A stretch of DNA of 64,000 bases from Aulostomus chinensis. Taxonomy: Eukaryota > Chordata > Actinopteri > Syngnathiformes > Aulostomidae. The notes beneath the pieces are model-generated. The model was not told where the DNA came from and did no database searches. It saw only the letters and a list, made by a program, of their open reading frames with translations. Made by a program: the position numbers and the translations under genes. Each line of letters starts with the position of its first letter. Position 1 is the first letter of the stretch. The DNA lies in NCBI GenBank assembly GCA_037954235.1, contig JBBMOA010000014.1, positions 18,423,273 through 18,487,272 on the forward strand, read 5' to 3'. Shown here one piece after another: positions 13,514-25,864 of the stretch.

Positions 13514-14549
13514 ATCTAAAACTCTCATGGTTGGAGTCTTAGCTGAGAAAAGTTATATTTTATTGGTAACTACAAAGTTATAATCAGCAGTCGAAGGTGA
13601 ACAGCGAGTTTGTCTGTGTCACCCAACACTGAGACCCGTAAACACTCTCTGATACACGTGTTCAATCCCGTATTTTTGATTTATTCATGAAACAAATGTT
13701 AAAATGGTACGTTCGGGTTTTAACGGGGGCTGTCTGTGCTGGAAACATTTCTTCCTGGATGAAAGGATTTATATTGAAATCAAGAACTACAAAAGAAACA
13801 CAACTCAACTTTATTTATATAGCACCTTTCACATGACCACATAAAAAAATAGCAACAAAAATTGACCAGCAAATACAATTCCACATGTTGAAAAATTACA
13901 GTACAACACAGTGTAAAGGAAAAGGAAAAAAAAAATCTTTAATATAAAAGTCCATTTTAAAAATTCAGAATAATTACTTGGTTATGAATTGGACCAAAAA
14001 CTAACCATTTGGGCTTTTCAGTGCTCCAATCACATTTTGTTTTTTAACAAACTGTATCGAGATTCAATACCTCACCTTAAAAGACAGCTAGAGGTTGAGG
14101 TGATATCTGAGACCAGCCAATGAGAAAGATTTATTAAAGCGAGGACATAGGAGGAGGTCAGGCAGGGGAACATGTTGAACTCCGCACATTAGTGCAGTGT
14201 ATTCTTTACACATTCCACCCTTAAACAGGTCATTAGTATTGAAGATAATGGGTCCTCTCTGCCTCTCTTTATCTCACAATGCCTCCATCTAAGCGTGCAC
14301 GTGTTTTGTGTGTACTGTATGTGTGTGTGCGTGTGTGTGTGTGAATGAGGTCTCTCTGTCTCAGTCGGCATGTCCAACCAGCCGTGTCCTCGCTCTGCAT
14401 CTCCTCCGGTGTTTCACTAAACATGCTTGATTAGGTAAAGTACATTCCCGGCCCTCTAATGGCCTGATGAGCCCCTCAGAAGATTACTACAGACACATCA
14501 GCCTGCGAGGGAGGTGCAACCAGCTCTTTAGCCCTCCACTAACCACAAG

Positions 14550-14608
14550 ACACACACACGCGCACACACACAAACACACACACACACACACACGCATATA
14601 TACACACA
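14550..14608. repeat. (AC)n microsatellite, interrupted
   Basis: AC repeats with GC and AA interruptions, followed by a short ATAT run. Confidence 0.9.
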
Positions 14609-16225
14609 TCGGCCCTTTAACCAAATTTGAGATGCAATTGAATTAAGATCAGAAATAGAGCAGGCCCTCTACACTGACTGGTTCTAAGGTACTGCTCATG
14701 ATGTTATCCTACTGACTGCATAATTGCATTACTGTACTGTACCATTACAGGGCAGCTCAGGAATTCAGGTGAAGCCTCATGAAAGTCTGTTTATTAAAGC
14801 CATTGGCCTCTTTCTTTTTTTTAAAAATCTCATTTCATTCCTCCTCTTTCACCAGCTGCTCTCTGTCTTTTGTAAAGCCCCTTTTATTGTTAGAAGGCAC
14901 ATCTCTCTGCATGTACACATGCTATATCTCAGAGTTTGCTTTTGTCCTGTGTATTTGTCATTATTAACGTTTTTGCAAGTTGATTTAATCAGGCAATAAC
15001 AGAAACAGAATAATTCACACAAATGCTGCTTTATTTCACACCGAATCCTTAATGTGTTACAATTTTTCCAACTTTTCAAAGTCTTTCATGCAGCAAATTG
15101 CTTTCCTTGCATTGTATTGTGCTTTGAAATTATTTAGCTTGGATTTTTTTTAATCTATCACCAGCCCTCCTCTTTATCTCCACCCCACACGTATAGACAC
15201 ACACAGCTATTGTGACCGTCTGTCTGTCTGTTCTCCTACTTATCAGGTTGTGTCTGTCTGTGCTTGCTGGAGAGACCATGCCTTTGTGTGTTGGGGTTGT
15301 TTGTGCCGTGTGGCCCAGTGATGCAATGCCCCCAACCAAGCCCACCCCAGCCAATAACTGCCATCTTTGCCCTACAGCGCTCCACTGTATGTGCTCTATG
15401 CCCTAGAAAGAGTCCAGACATGGAAGCCGGCTTGTACTAACCCACCGTCACACTTGGAGGGAGTAACCTGCGCTCCATCCCGAGCCTACACACGAGAGGA
15501 AAAAGCACAAAAACAAGGCGGAAACAAAATCAGCATTTGCATTTTTGTAAAGTTGTAGATGTAATTAGTCAGCACTGATCATTTTTGTCATGTTTGTTTT
15601 TCTATCGTTTGTTTCTGTGGTAGATAATTGGTTTGAAATTATATGGAATATTATTATATATGATTTCATTTCTCTGGTGTGATGATGACAATGAAGACGA
15701 ACCTGCTGACTATCATGATTATAATGGTACTGACAATGAAGCAGCACTGTGATCAGCACTGATGTGTTGTGTCATGTGTGGATGCTGAATCTAAAAGGAA
15801 ATGGAGCAGAGGAGGAAGATGAGGAAGATGATGAATGAATGAATGAACTCATACAGACTGAGATTCAAAAGGAGATTCAACTTTGCAGAGTGGAGTCTCC
15901 TGCTACTGTGAAGGACCCTGCTGCCCTGTGGCTCTCACCAGAAGCTGGTACACACAGCCCCCACCCTCGTTCCCCCGGGGGTCCTTGGCGCAGGCTGTCA
16001 TCAGATGACAACACATGTCCCTACTACGTGTACATAACCTTGATTCTTACATGTAATTAAAGTGCAGTAGCTGCATGACGACACAGCCTCTGTGTGTGTA
16101 CAGAAGTAGCGACGTGTGAATTTGTACAGTACATGCAAGTGTGTGCGCTTGTGTCCGCAAAGAAATCTGTCTGTCGTCACGCAAAAGCAACATGTGCATG
16201 CACCATCTGACAAGTGCACAGTACA

Positions 16226-16241
16226 CAATACACAATACACA

Positions 16242-16278
<37 letters not shown>

Positions 16279-16279
16279 A
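16226..16279. repeat. (AC)n microsatellite
   Basis: ACACAATAC-type imperfect units lead into an AC run at about 16243-16279. Confidence 0.93.
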
Positions 16280-16574
16280 CTCTCCCAACAGTTGTTCACC
16301 ACATTGTCCTGAGCTCTGCCTGTCACTCCGCATGGAGACTTTGCTCTATGTCAACTTTCTTATTCTAATAAACCACTCAGACACGAACATCATAGTTGTG
16401 ATCATTGACTACACTGTGTTTGACTCTCTCATTTGATGCTATTCTTTTAAGGCTGGAACAACCCCAGCGTAGTAATTCAAACATTTTCAGATAAACTGGA
16501 TGAATAGCTCATTGCATCGCTTTCACATTCAAATCACAAATCTAGGAGATGCAGGTAGTTCTAAGCTTTATACA

Positions 16575-16577
<3 letters not shown>

Positions 16578-16644
<67 letters not shown>
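16578..16644. repeat. (TA)n microsatellite
   Basis: About 32 TA units without interruption. Confidence 0.97.
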
Positions 16645-16647
<3 letters not shown>

Positions 16648-17334
16648 GTATAATTTTATGTTAAGTTTTTTTGTTTTAGAGCTACAGGGTAATACAGCAA
16701 CCAACATTGTATGAAGCATTATTGAGGCTCAAAACTGAAATGAGCTACTGATGTATTACTGTCATGGTCCGGTAGAGGGTGCTATTTTATCATTACACAT
16801 AATCACCGTTGCAGATGAAGCCTAAAACGTCGAGTGAGACCTCTGCATACACAATGAGGCAACACAATCTTTGACAATCATAAAAGAGTGTTAATCTGTT
16901 GAAGGATATTACATTTATGTCACACTTTTTCTTCTCTCCCTCCCCTTGCTCCTCTCCTCTACCTCTGCCCTCCTCTTCAGCATCCAGCTCTTCATCTCTC
17001 TGGGGAGCCTATCAGGCCATTTCACATCTGTTGAGTGTTGGAGGACGGTGAGGACCTGTCAGGCGTTCTCATTCGCTGATGTTTTATGGGGCTGAAGCCC
17101 TCTGGTGCTGCAGTATTCCAGAGATAGGAGAGGAGGAGGAGGGGGACTGTGTTCAATTCCTCAGGAGCATCCTCATTCACCCTCCTCTGCAGATTTAACA
17201 TGAGTGCATGAGGAGTATGAGTGTATGATTGTACCTATCTGTCTATCTGTCTGTCTATCTACTGATTTATTTGTTACCCTGCCCTTCCTTCCTGCATGCA
17301 CATCACCACCCACAAGTCCCCCACCCACACGTGC

Positions 17335-17345
17335 ACACACACACA

Positions 17346-17406
<61 letters not shown>

Positions 17407-17414
17407 ACACACAC
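17335..17414. repeat. (AC)n microsatellite
   Basis: About 80 nt of AC repeat with two single-base interruptions. Confidence 0.97.
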
Positions 17415-17633
17415 GTTATGTATCAGATTAATGAAGAGGCTGAAACAGTGCCAGTGGGTACTCTCCTTGATTTGACTCTCTACTCCATTGCTGAGCTTCA
17501 TGTAAAACCAGCCTTTCATCCATCTCACCATCTCTATATTTACACTCAAAACACTAACATGTTCTGGCTGGTTTTCTATATACTTGTTGTACACTGTACT
17601 AAAATGAAAAAATGAAAAGTAATGCAGCATACA

Positions 17634-17635
<2 letters not shown>

Positions 17636-17726
<91 letters not shown>
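17636..17726. repeat. Compound microsatellite (CT)n(TA)n
   Basis: About 14 CT units are followed by GTA and then about 30 TA units. Confidence 0.97.
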
Positions 17727-17728
<2 letters not shown>

Positions 17729-18370
17729 TTAAAAATTCTCTATCAATTTCTTTCATACATTTCTCAGAATTTGTCCTGAATAACTCATTTACACTAATGA
17801 GGAGAATGAGTGAAGCGTTGGATCAGCTGATGATAAAGCATCCTCAGATGCATCTTATGAGCCTTGGAATGAAGGCATACAAGCATTCAGCAGATGCTAC
17901 AAACTGAGCACATCAGTGTTAACAATTTCTGACAATGGAGCAATAACAAGGACAAGAACATATGTCCTAACTCAAAATATGAACACGGTCAACAGCCTAA
18001 GAGAAGCAGATTTATTTTCTAAGTCATCCTATGCAGCGCTGCTCTTGTCATATTCTTTTCTGCAAAATGACATTGGTCAATGACATGGTCGGTTACCAGA
18101 TTGATCAGTGTCAATGGTAAAGTGTGAATGGAAATCCTGTCTAGTCTCTTGCAATTAATGCCTCACATAGTCAAGAGAGGCATTGGAGATTAAAATCCTT
18201 TTCAATCACTGTCATCTACACTATCTTCACTGTTACACAGACAACATGGTCAAGTGTTTAGATGATCTTGTTCATTTATGTTAAGATCTAATTTTGAGAG
18301 GATTTCTTAGATTATTTGTATATGATTTGTATGTGTTGCCTTGTTGTTTTTAACTCTCTTAGTTTAACTT

Positions 18371-18748
18371 CCATCCATCCATCCATCTTCTTCCGCTTAT
18401 TCCTATTCAGGGTCGCGGTGGGGGGGCTGGAGCCTATCCCAGCGTCAACAGCCGAGAGGCGGGGTTCACCCTGGACGGGTCACCAGTCCATCTCAGGACC
18501 AACACATAGAGACAGACAACCATTCACACTCACAGTCACACCTACGGTCAATTTAGAGTATCAATCAGCCTCGTCCTCTCTTGATGTCTTTGGACTGTGG
18601 GAGGAAGCTGGAGTACCAGAGAGAACCCACACAGGAACAGGGAGAACATGGAGACTCCACACAGAAAGATCCTGTGCCCGAGCCGGGACTCCGGGACTCG
18701 AACCCAGAACCTTCTTGCTGTGAGGCGACAGTGCTGACCACTGCACCA
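18371..18748 (-). mobile_element. tRNA-derived SINE (HE1/DANA-like), copy at start of block A
   Basis: On the minus strand this has the same head (GTGCAGTGGTCAGCACTGTC), B-box region, central domain and CCATCC-type tail (seen as its complement at 18371) as the element at 1657-2026. The outermost head bases are missing. It supplied the homology used in the duplication described in the findings. Confidence 0.88.
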
Positions 18749-19471
18749 GGAACAATACCTGGAACAATATTACTTCTTCCAACAGACCAATTGACCACAG
18801 ATATAGAGTGAATAAACTAATCTACCTACAAACCTCACTGCATGGCTCCAGCCAAAGCAGTACATATTTACACTGTAAGACTTCAATGGACGATCACTTC
18901 CTCTGGCTCTGCCTTCTTCACCAAAATGTTTGGTCAGAGGTCATGAGATGATTAGACTCAGCAACCAACTCATCCTGAGACCGTGGTTGTCTGAGGATAG
19001 TATACAAAAACAAGTCAGTAACTTTGGGTGAGTGAAAAAAAAACACCCCCAAAATCAAATATCACAATATTTTTGACTAAATAACTCAACTTTGATTCGG
19101 AGTTTTGATGTAATGACTAAGTTGGTGAAAGGATAATTAGCACAGGAACAACAGGATTGTAAGTTCAGAAATGTTAGTATTATACTGTGCTGCAAACTTT
19201 AAAATCAGAAAAGACCTTAAGCTATATCACAATATTTAAAATCTTAGACAATATCTTGTCTATAAACACAGTATCAATATGACATTGACGTATTGCTAAC
19301 CCCTTAGTATGAGGGAGTGGGGGTGGGACTTTCGCTGGGCCGCACCACCTGTCACCTGTGTGAGGTCCTAGTTTGTGTGGCTGGTGTTTGCTACTTGAGC
19401 AGATGTCTAAATATGGTAAATACTCTCATTGTTATTATGATACTTTAGATTACATATACAGTATACTCTGT

Positions 19472-19473
<2 letters not shown>

Positions 19474-19526
<53 letters not shown>
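19474..19526. repeat. (GT)n microsatellite in copy A
   Basis: About 26 GT units. The paralogous tract in copy B is at 25507-25561. Confidence 0.97.
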
Positions 19527-19527
<1 letters not shown>

Positions 19528-20055
19528 ATTCTAGTATATTTTGTTCTTCATTATCATATGATAATATGACGCACATTGCTCACATGCCTGACAGTACCTG
19601 AGATCACTTTTTAATGCCTGGAACATGAATATATACCACGACACTTCTAACATGTCTTCAGTCCCTGTTCAACTTGATGTTTTGTAGATGAAGGAAGAAA
19701 AAACACCACATGTGCAGAGAAGCATTTACTACAAGCCATAATACAAGCGCTCTGATTGCAGTTGCTTTGCAATGCCAATCTTGAACAGCAGAGGGCAATC
19801 TAATGCTGAATACAACCCTCTGTCCCCCACTCCTTTTTTCCAGTTGAATCTGGTTGAATAACATTAAGCCAATTTTCATATTTAACATTGAAATTTTATC
19901 AATATTTTATAGTAACTGCATCAAAATGATAGGAAACTTGTGTGGGAGAGTCAGAAACGCACAACAATGAGAGGGAAATGATTATAAAGGATAAAATCAG
20001 GAATTATTTGAGACTATATGAAGGAAAACTGTGTTAATCAATCTTTGAAACTTAC

Positions 20056-20110
20056 CTTTTGTGTTGGAGCGGAGAGCCCCACAAAGAGAGAGCAGAAGCA
20101 AGATCTCCAT
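20056..20110 (-). CDS. Candidate signal-peptide first exon of an unidentified gene
   Basis: On the minus strand an ATG (20110-20108) opens 18 codons reading MEILLLLSLCGALRSNTK. One further base and a strong 5' splice donor (G|GTAAGT, exon end 20056) follow. An in-frame TAA lies a few codons upstream of the ATG, so this is a genuine reading-frame start. The peptide has the shape of a secretory signal: short N-region, Leu-rich core and small residues near a possible cleavage site. A signal-peptide exon closed by a phase 1 intron is typical of secreted proteins and Ig-superfamily receptors. No following exon was recognised on the minus strand down to 11.5 kb, so the gene is unidentified and may be a remnant. 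The segment is missing from the duplicate at 27.9 kb. Chance occurrence is possible. Confidence 0.35.
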
Positions 20111-22533
20111 TCCTGATTAATTCAGCCGAGGATTTCGGCTTTTGTTTGTCAGGAGTATTACACTGAAAAAACAAAACAAAAACAATGTAGTGTTTTTAAC
20201 AAAACTTGGAAGAGGGGTGTAGAATGAGCCAATTTGGGGGCAGACTATTTAGAGTTCCACCTGCTGTTAAGAGGAAACGGCATCTCAAATTTGTGTCATA
20301 AACACTTCAAAAAAAGAAAAAATCCTGGTGCCGTGTTACTGTGAAGACACTCAGGTTCTGTGAAAAGAAATTGTGATGTCAGATGGCAAATTTTGATATC
20401 TCGCCATAGTAAAAATGGCAAAACCGCAGTAGCAGACTCCAAATGGTCAGGAGACATCTACCAGATGTATTTGGTTGTCGTTTTCATAGTGCCACCTTGT
20501 GGTAAAAAGATTTAAGTATGATGTAAAAGCATTGAAATCGCTGCTTTGTCTACATGTGATGCAACAACACAATAAACACAGCATAGCAATCTCTGTGAAT
20601 CCCCTTTCTCTCTTAAACGCTCGTGGGTTTTTTGTGTTGTTGTTTTCATACTAAATTGAGCCTGCAACTGCAGAGAGCCTGTTTTGTCAACATTAAGGTC
20701 AGTCTTGATGAAGTGGCTCTAATTCGAGTAACTGCTGCAAAGTTGAACGGTCTTCACAACGAGGTGTACAAAATCTCGGTATTTAGTTCAGCCGGTTGTT
20801 GGTAACGTCTTTTAGTGGATTCACTTTGTCTCACATCCTTGGTAACAAAAAAACAAAACAAAAACAAAAAACAAAACACTGCTGTTCCACTCTGTTTCTG
20901 TTTCTAAAACCGAGGGCCCGTCTGTGTTTTTTAATAAATATGTCTTGGTAATGTTGATATTATCGTTATAAAGCATCTTCATTCAATGCTGCTTGTCACA
21001 ATTTTCATCTTGTCGTAGTTTTAGTCTTTTTTTTTTTTTTTTACAAATATCTAAAAATGGAACACTATTAAGAATAACTCATGGGTAACACTTGATCCTG
21101 AGCTAAAACTAAACACTGATGAGGCCGCTCCAAGTCACTACATAAAGTTGCCATGTTTTTATTATCTAATTCCTGAAAAATTTGGACACACAAGGTTTCC
21201 ATCCCGCAAAAATATACCAAGTAATATGATGCACATTAATTCATGTCATACAATGAAAATATGCCCTTTCCTTTATTTATATGTATTCAGATTTAATTTT
21301 CGAGCAGGGAAAAATGAGTATCACAGAATTTGAATGTCCCTTTGATAAAGGGTGAGAGAGCCTCCAGTTATTTCCTACACAAACTTTTTCACTTACTTTT
21401 TAAGGGAAACCTCTAAGAGTCCTACTTTTGCCACATCACACCCCCGTGTTAGAGCGTATTCAGACAAATAGAGAAGCATGTTATGGATTGCTCAATGGGC
21501 TGCAATCTGTGGTTGTACTGAGATTTAAACATGAGAACAAGAAAATCTTGTGTAATTAGTGATTCATGTTCTGGTAGCTCCACAAAAAACCCCTCATTGG
21601 CACTGCCACACAAACAAATGGAGACGAAGAAAACTGCCAAACAGCTGGTACACTATTGTGCATTGGGGGCTTGAACATGGCTCTGCCAGCAGCTCATCCT
21701 CAGTCGGATACCCTTGAGGTCATAATCCCACTCCTGCTTTCAGCCCTACTCCCCTCCTCATTTTCTCCTCTCTCTGGAAGTTTTTCCTCAACTGGCGTAG
21801 CTCCTTTAATTCTTTATGCAAAATAAAGATGAGGAAGTAGGTCAACTGATGAGGAAGTAGGCCAATAAAGTTCACTTGACAGCAGCAAAACAACCTTTTA
21901 TAACAAGTCTGCTATGTCTGAAATTTGCCACCTTAAACTGGATGCTCTGCATAGCAAGAAGCCAGAAAACTATTTTGGCATTAACCTTGACTGATTCCTG
22001 ACAGGGACAAGACGACTGTACATCATGAGCAATAATCGCAACAGTTGTACACGATATCTGCGTTCGTGAGGCACAGCAAGAGCGTAAGCCTAATTACAGA
22101 TGGCGATTTAATGAGAATAATCAACTGGGTAGATATGTTAATGTGTAGACCTAACTGGCTAATGATCAGCAACCTGAGCAAACACGACAACATATGTGGG
22201 AACACAAACACAACCTAAAGTAAGCTCACTAACTCATCCATTTATTCACATCATCCCCTCCAGACTGAGTGGGTAGGGTGTTTTAGTAAATTGGCAGCCA
22301 TCATATGAAGCATTAGCTTTTGAAAAGAATGCAGAGGGCAGAATAACAATCAAATATTCTCATTTTTATTCTACTTTTGTCTGCTTTCTCCTCTAAACAT
22401 GATAGTTTTTACTGTTTGTGTATCATTAATAAACCTTAATACTTACGACAGTAATAGGATCCGCCTTCATGTGTTATGATGTAACTTTGACGAGTCTGGT
22501 ACTCTTGAGGGATTGCTTGCTGCTTTTAAAGCA

Positions 22534-23879
22534 CATTTTCACACACTGCTGGAAATAAGCCATATTCAGCGACACAAAAGCTGAACAGCCATTATCAGCC
22601 ATTACAAATTTCCACAGAGCTCTTACCTTGTTGATGCGTCTGAACCGTAATCATCCAACAAAAATGTCAACTTGTCCTCAAAGACGATTATTGTTGTTAT
22701 GCTAGTAATAACTCGTAAGGTTATGGATGCAAATATAGGACAGGATATGAAAACCCTTAGCTCTTTCATCATTAAAAAAAGGAAAATTAAAAATCAACTA
22801 AAACAGGACAAACACAACTCTGGCAGATCAAGGAACAGGATGGTGAGAGCAACAGGTGAGCTGAAGATGCGCTGTAGAAAAATTCTGACCGCTGTCAGCA
22901 AGTTGTTAGCTGTGCAACTTGAACTGAGGAGCTACCTGGAGCTGCCAATTCATTTTGAATAATGCAAATATATCCTGGAAGAAAACAAGCCATCCATGAA
23001 GCGACAAGGATCAAAATCACATGATCTACAAAACTAAAACGTCAATAACACAAACTTAAAATGTCCAAAACTAAATGTCCACAATTAAACTCAACACTGT
23101 CATAATAGTCCTGAGATAATGAGGACATTTTCCTTCCAAACACAGCCATCTTCATCATCTTTGTCTCCAGCAGTGTGATGTTTTATGCAGTTTGATTATT
23201 TTTTGTTAAATATACATGATACATACAGACTGTTTGGGTCTCATAAGAGATTCAAATATTAGCTATTTAGTATTAATAGGGAAAGATTTTGCCCCTTATT
23301 CCTCTCTCTCACTCCCCTATTATTGGTCCAAAACTGTTTTTTTTTTTTAGTCCTCCATTATTGTCAATGAATGAAGCTGGGATTTTTCTGCTCATGTGAC
23401 GTGGCTGTAGAAAACACAGATGGCCGTGTGCACTTGCAGATGTCAGAGTTTATTGGGGCAGTGCAGCAGAATATTGTTCCATCAGTGAACGCCTTTGTCC
23501 CATTCATGTCCCTCTGTTTACCCTCTTCAATACTACCTCTATTTTTGCCTCAATCTCGTTCCAAATTTTCCGATAAGCTGTCCCAATTATTTTTCTTTAC
23601 TTCTGCACACAAAGATGTTTGCCAGTGTTACGTGATGCCAAGATTACCTCTCATTGTCTAGCAGTGCACTTAGGTGTGACAAATAGGTGTCTCCATGGAA
23701 ACTCAGTTCAGGGGTCAGTATGTTGCAGATGTACTGTGGAAAGGTGTTGAAAAAAATGATGAATCGTGAGTAGACTTTAAGTGAATGTGCCATGTTCATG
23801 TTTTGCTGTTTCCTCTTTCTATTAAAGCTACTTTTCCTGTTCGTGAATCAAAAAAAGCACAAAGAAGTATATGTCCTGA
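22534..23879. other. Unique spacer between the duplicate blocks
   Basis: No gene was recognised. A 96-codon open frame at 22672-22962 is lysine-rich but has no recognisable domain, signal or splice context. Confidence 0.6.
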
Positions 23880-24408
23880 AGACCCCCACACTTGCTGTGG
23901 CCCAAATAGCATACTTTCATACTATATACTTAAAAATTTTGAGCATACTCAACTCAAAATGAAAAAAAAAAGTATGGATAGTATGCGAAAATTGAGTATG
24001 CAAAAGTACCCGGATGATGTACTCAAATCGGTGAGGATTTTGAGTATGTGACTGTGGACACTCGCCGCACTCTTTTCATCGGTCGACACTGACTTGAATA
24101 GAGTCATCTTTACATTAAATAACGTGGACAAGTTTGAAATTCTGTGTGGACACGGGTTTGAAAAAAGTAAATGATTCGTCACCTAAATGTTTTGCTAAAT
24201 AGATCACACAAATAAACTCTACATACCGTTGCATCTTCAGTCAATAGAAGGACGACATGATCCTGGATGCGGTGCTAGCCGGTCACAAATCGGCGTAGAA
24301 GATGAAGACATTGCGTTGTCATTTCCGGTGAGTGCACCGCATGGGACAGCACTACACCCTCGAAACTTGCTCACTGTGTGATTGAGGACATAGTATGCTT
24401 AGTATACT
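23880..24408. mobile_element. Left part of a DNA-transposon-like repeat
   Basis: The sequence begins near GTGGCCCAAATAGCATACT, with multiple AGTATG/CATACT blocks. It ends at 24408 where a SINE is inserted. The rest of the element appears at 30500-30560, where the complementary end GTATGTGATTTGGGACAC is found. The opposite-facing GGGACAC / GGCCCAAAT ends suggest terminal inverted repeats. The family was not identified. Confidence 0.6.
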
Positions 24409-24781
24409 CCATCCATCCATCCATCGTCTTCCACTTATTCCTATTAAGGGTCATGGGGGGGCTGGAGCCTATCCCAGCGGCTATGGGCGAGAGGTGGGGT
24501 TCACCCTGGACAGGTCGCCAGTCCATCTCAGGACCAACACATAGAGACAGACAACCATTCACACTCACAGTCACACCTACAGTCAATTTAGAGTATCAAT
24601 CAGCCTCGTCCCCTCTTGATGTTTTTGGACTGTGGGAGGAAGCTGGAGTACCAGAGAGAACCCACACAGGAACAGGGAGAAAATGGAGACTCCACACAGA
24701 AAGATCCTGTGCCCGAGCCGGGACTCCGGGACTCGAACCCAGAACCTTCTTGCTGTGAGGCGACAGTGCTGACCACTGCAC
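24409..24781 (-). mobile_element. Hybrid SINE at the junction of the duplication
   Basis: The tail half (24409 to about 24525) differs from the SINE at 18371-18748 at about a dozen positions. The head half (about 24525-24781) differs at only about three. The break in similarity marks where a resident SINE was joined to the incoming copy of the block-A SINE. Outside the tail lies an 11-base sequence (24398-24408, CTTAGTATACT) that reappears with one change at 30489-30499, past the other SINE fragment. Confidence 0.85.
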
Positions 24782-25506
24782 CAGGAACAATACCTGGAAC
24801 AATATTACTTCTTCCAACAGACCAATTGACCACAGATATAGAGTGAATAAACTAATCTACCTACAAACCTCACTGCATGGCTCCAGCCAAAGCAGTACAT
24901 ATTTACACTGTAAGACTTCAATGGACGATCACTTCCTCTGGCTCTGCCTTCTTCACCAAAATGTTTGGTCAGAGGTCATGAGATGATTAGACTCAGCAAC
25001 CAACTCATCCTGAGACCGTGGTTGTCTGAAGATAGTATACAAAAACAAGTCAGTAACTTTGGGTGAGTGAAAAAAAAACACCCCCAAAATCAAATATCAC
25101 AATATTTTTGACTAAATAACTCAACTTTGATTCGGAGTTTTGATGTAATGACTAAGTTGGTAAAAGGACAATTAGCACAGGAACAACAGGATTGTAAGTT
25201 CAGAAATGTTAGTATTATACTGTGCTGCAAACTTTAAAATCAGAAAAGACCTTAAGCTATATCACAATATTTAAAATCTTAGACAATATCTTGTCTATAA
25301 ACACAGTATCAATATGACATTGACGTATTGCTAACCCCTTAGTATGAGGGAGTGGGGGTGGGACTTTCGCTGGGCCGCACCACCTGTCACCTGTGTGAGG
25401 TCCTAGTTTGTGTGGCTGGTGTTTGCTACTTGAGCAGATGTCTAAATATGGTAAATACTCTCATTGTTATTATGATACTTTAGATTACATATACAGTATA
25501 CTCTGT

Positions 25507-25561
<55 letters not shown>
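25507..25561. repeat. (GT)n microsatellite in copy B
   Basis: Paralogue of the tract at 19474-19526, slightly different in length. Confidence 0.96.
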
Positions 25562-25562
<1 letters not shown>

Positions 25563-25864
25563 ATTCTAGTATATTTTGTTCTTCATTATCATATGATAAT
25601 ATGACGCACATTGCTCACATGCCTGACAGTACCTGAGATCACTTTTTAATGCCTGGAACATGAATATATACCACGACACTTCTAACATGTCTTCAGTCCC
25701 TGTTCAACTTGATGTTTTGTAGATGAAGGAAGAAAAAACACCACATGTGCAGAGAAGCATTTACTACAAGCCATAATACAAGCGCTCTGATTGCAGTTGC
25801 TTTGCAATGCCAATCTTGAACAGCAGAGGGCAATCTAATGCTGAATACAACCCTCTGTCCCCCA

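Larger units (their letters stand above)
11572..18370. other. Semaphorin 3' flank, no gene recognised
   Basis: No convincing exon is present on either strand. The first few kb may be a long 3' UTR. The rest holds microsatellites, listed separately, and a SINE-tail-like fragment near 13801-13835 (a TTTATTTATATAGCACC motif, minus orientation). The open frames here are repeat-derived or have no features of a protein. Confidence 0.55.
18371..22533. repeat. Parent copy of a ~4-kb segmental duplication (copy A)
   Basis: From roughly 18500 onward this block is matched base for base, with only scattered single-base differences, by 24525-30314. Two exceptions exist. Copy B has a 1.9-kb insertion in place of 19830-19881, and it lacks about 120 bp corresponding to 20052-20171. 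The block begins inside a SINE and ends in non-repeat sequence (GCTTTTAAAGCA). The near identity, including a GT microsatellite of similar length, points to a recent event. Confidence 0.93.

Noticed and set aside
18316..18723. 135-codon frame, repeated at 24378-24758 and in part at 51191-51505
   Set aside because: All are translations of the same SINE family.
20623..20805. 60-codon frame present in both duplicate copies (also 28406-28588)
   Set aside because: Its persistence is explained by the recent duplication. No splice sites, domain or codon bias support a gene.
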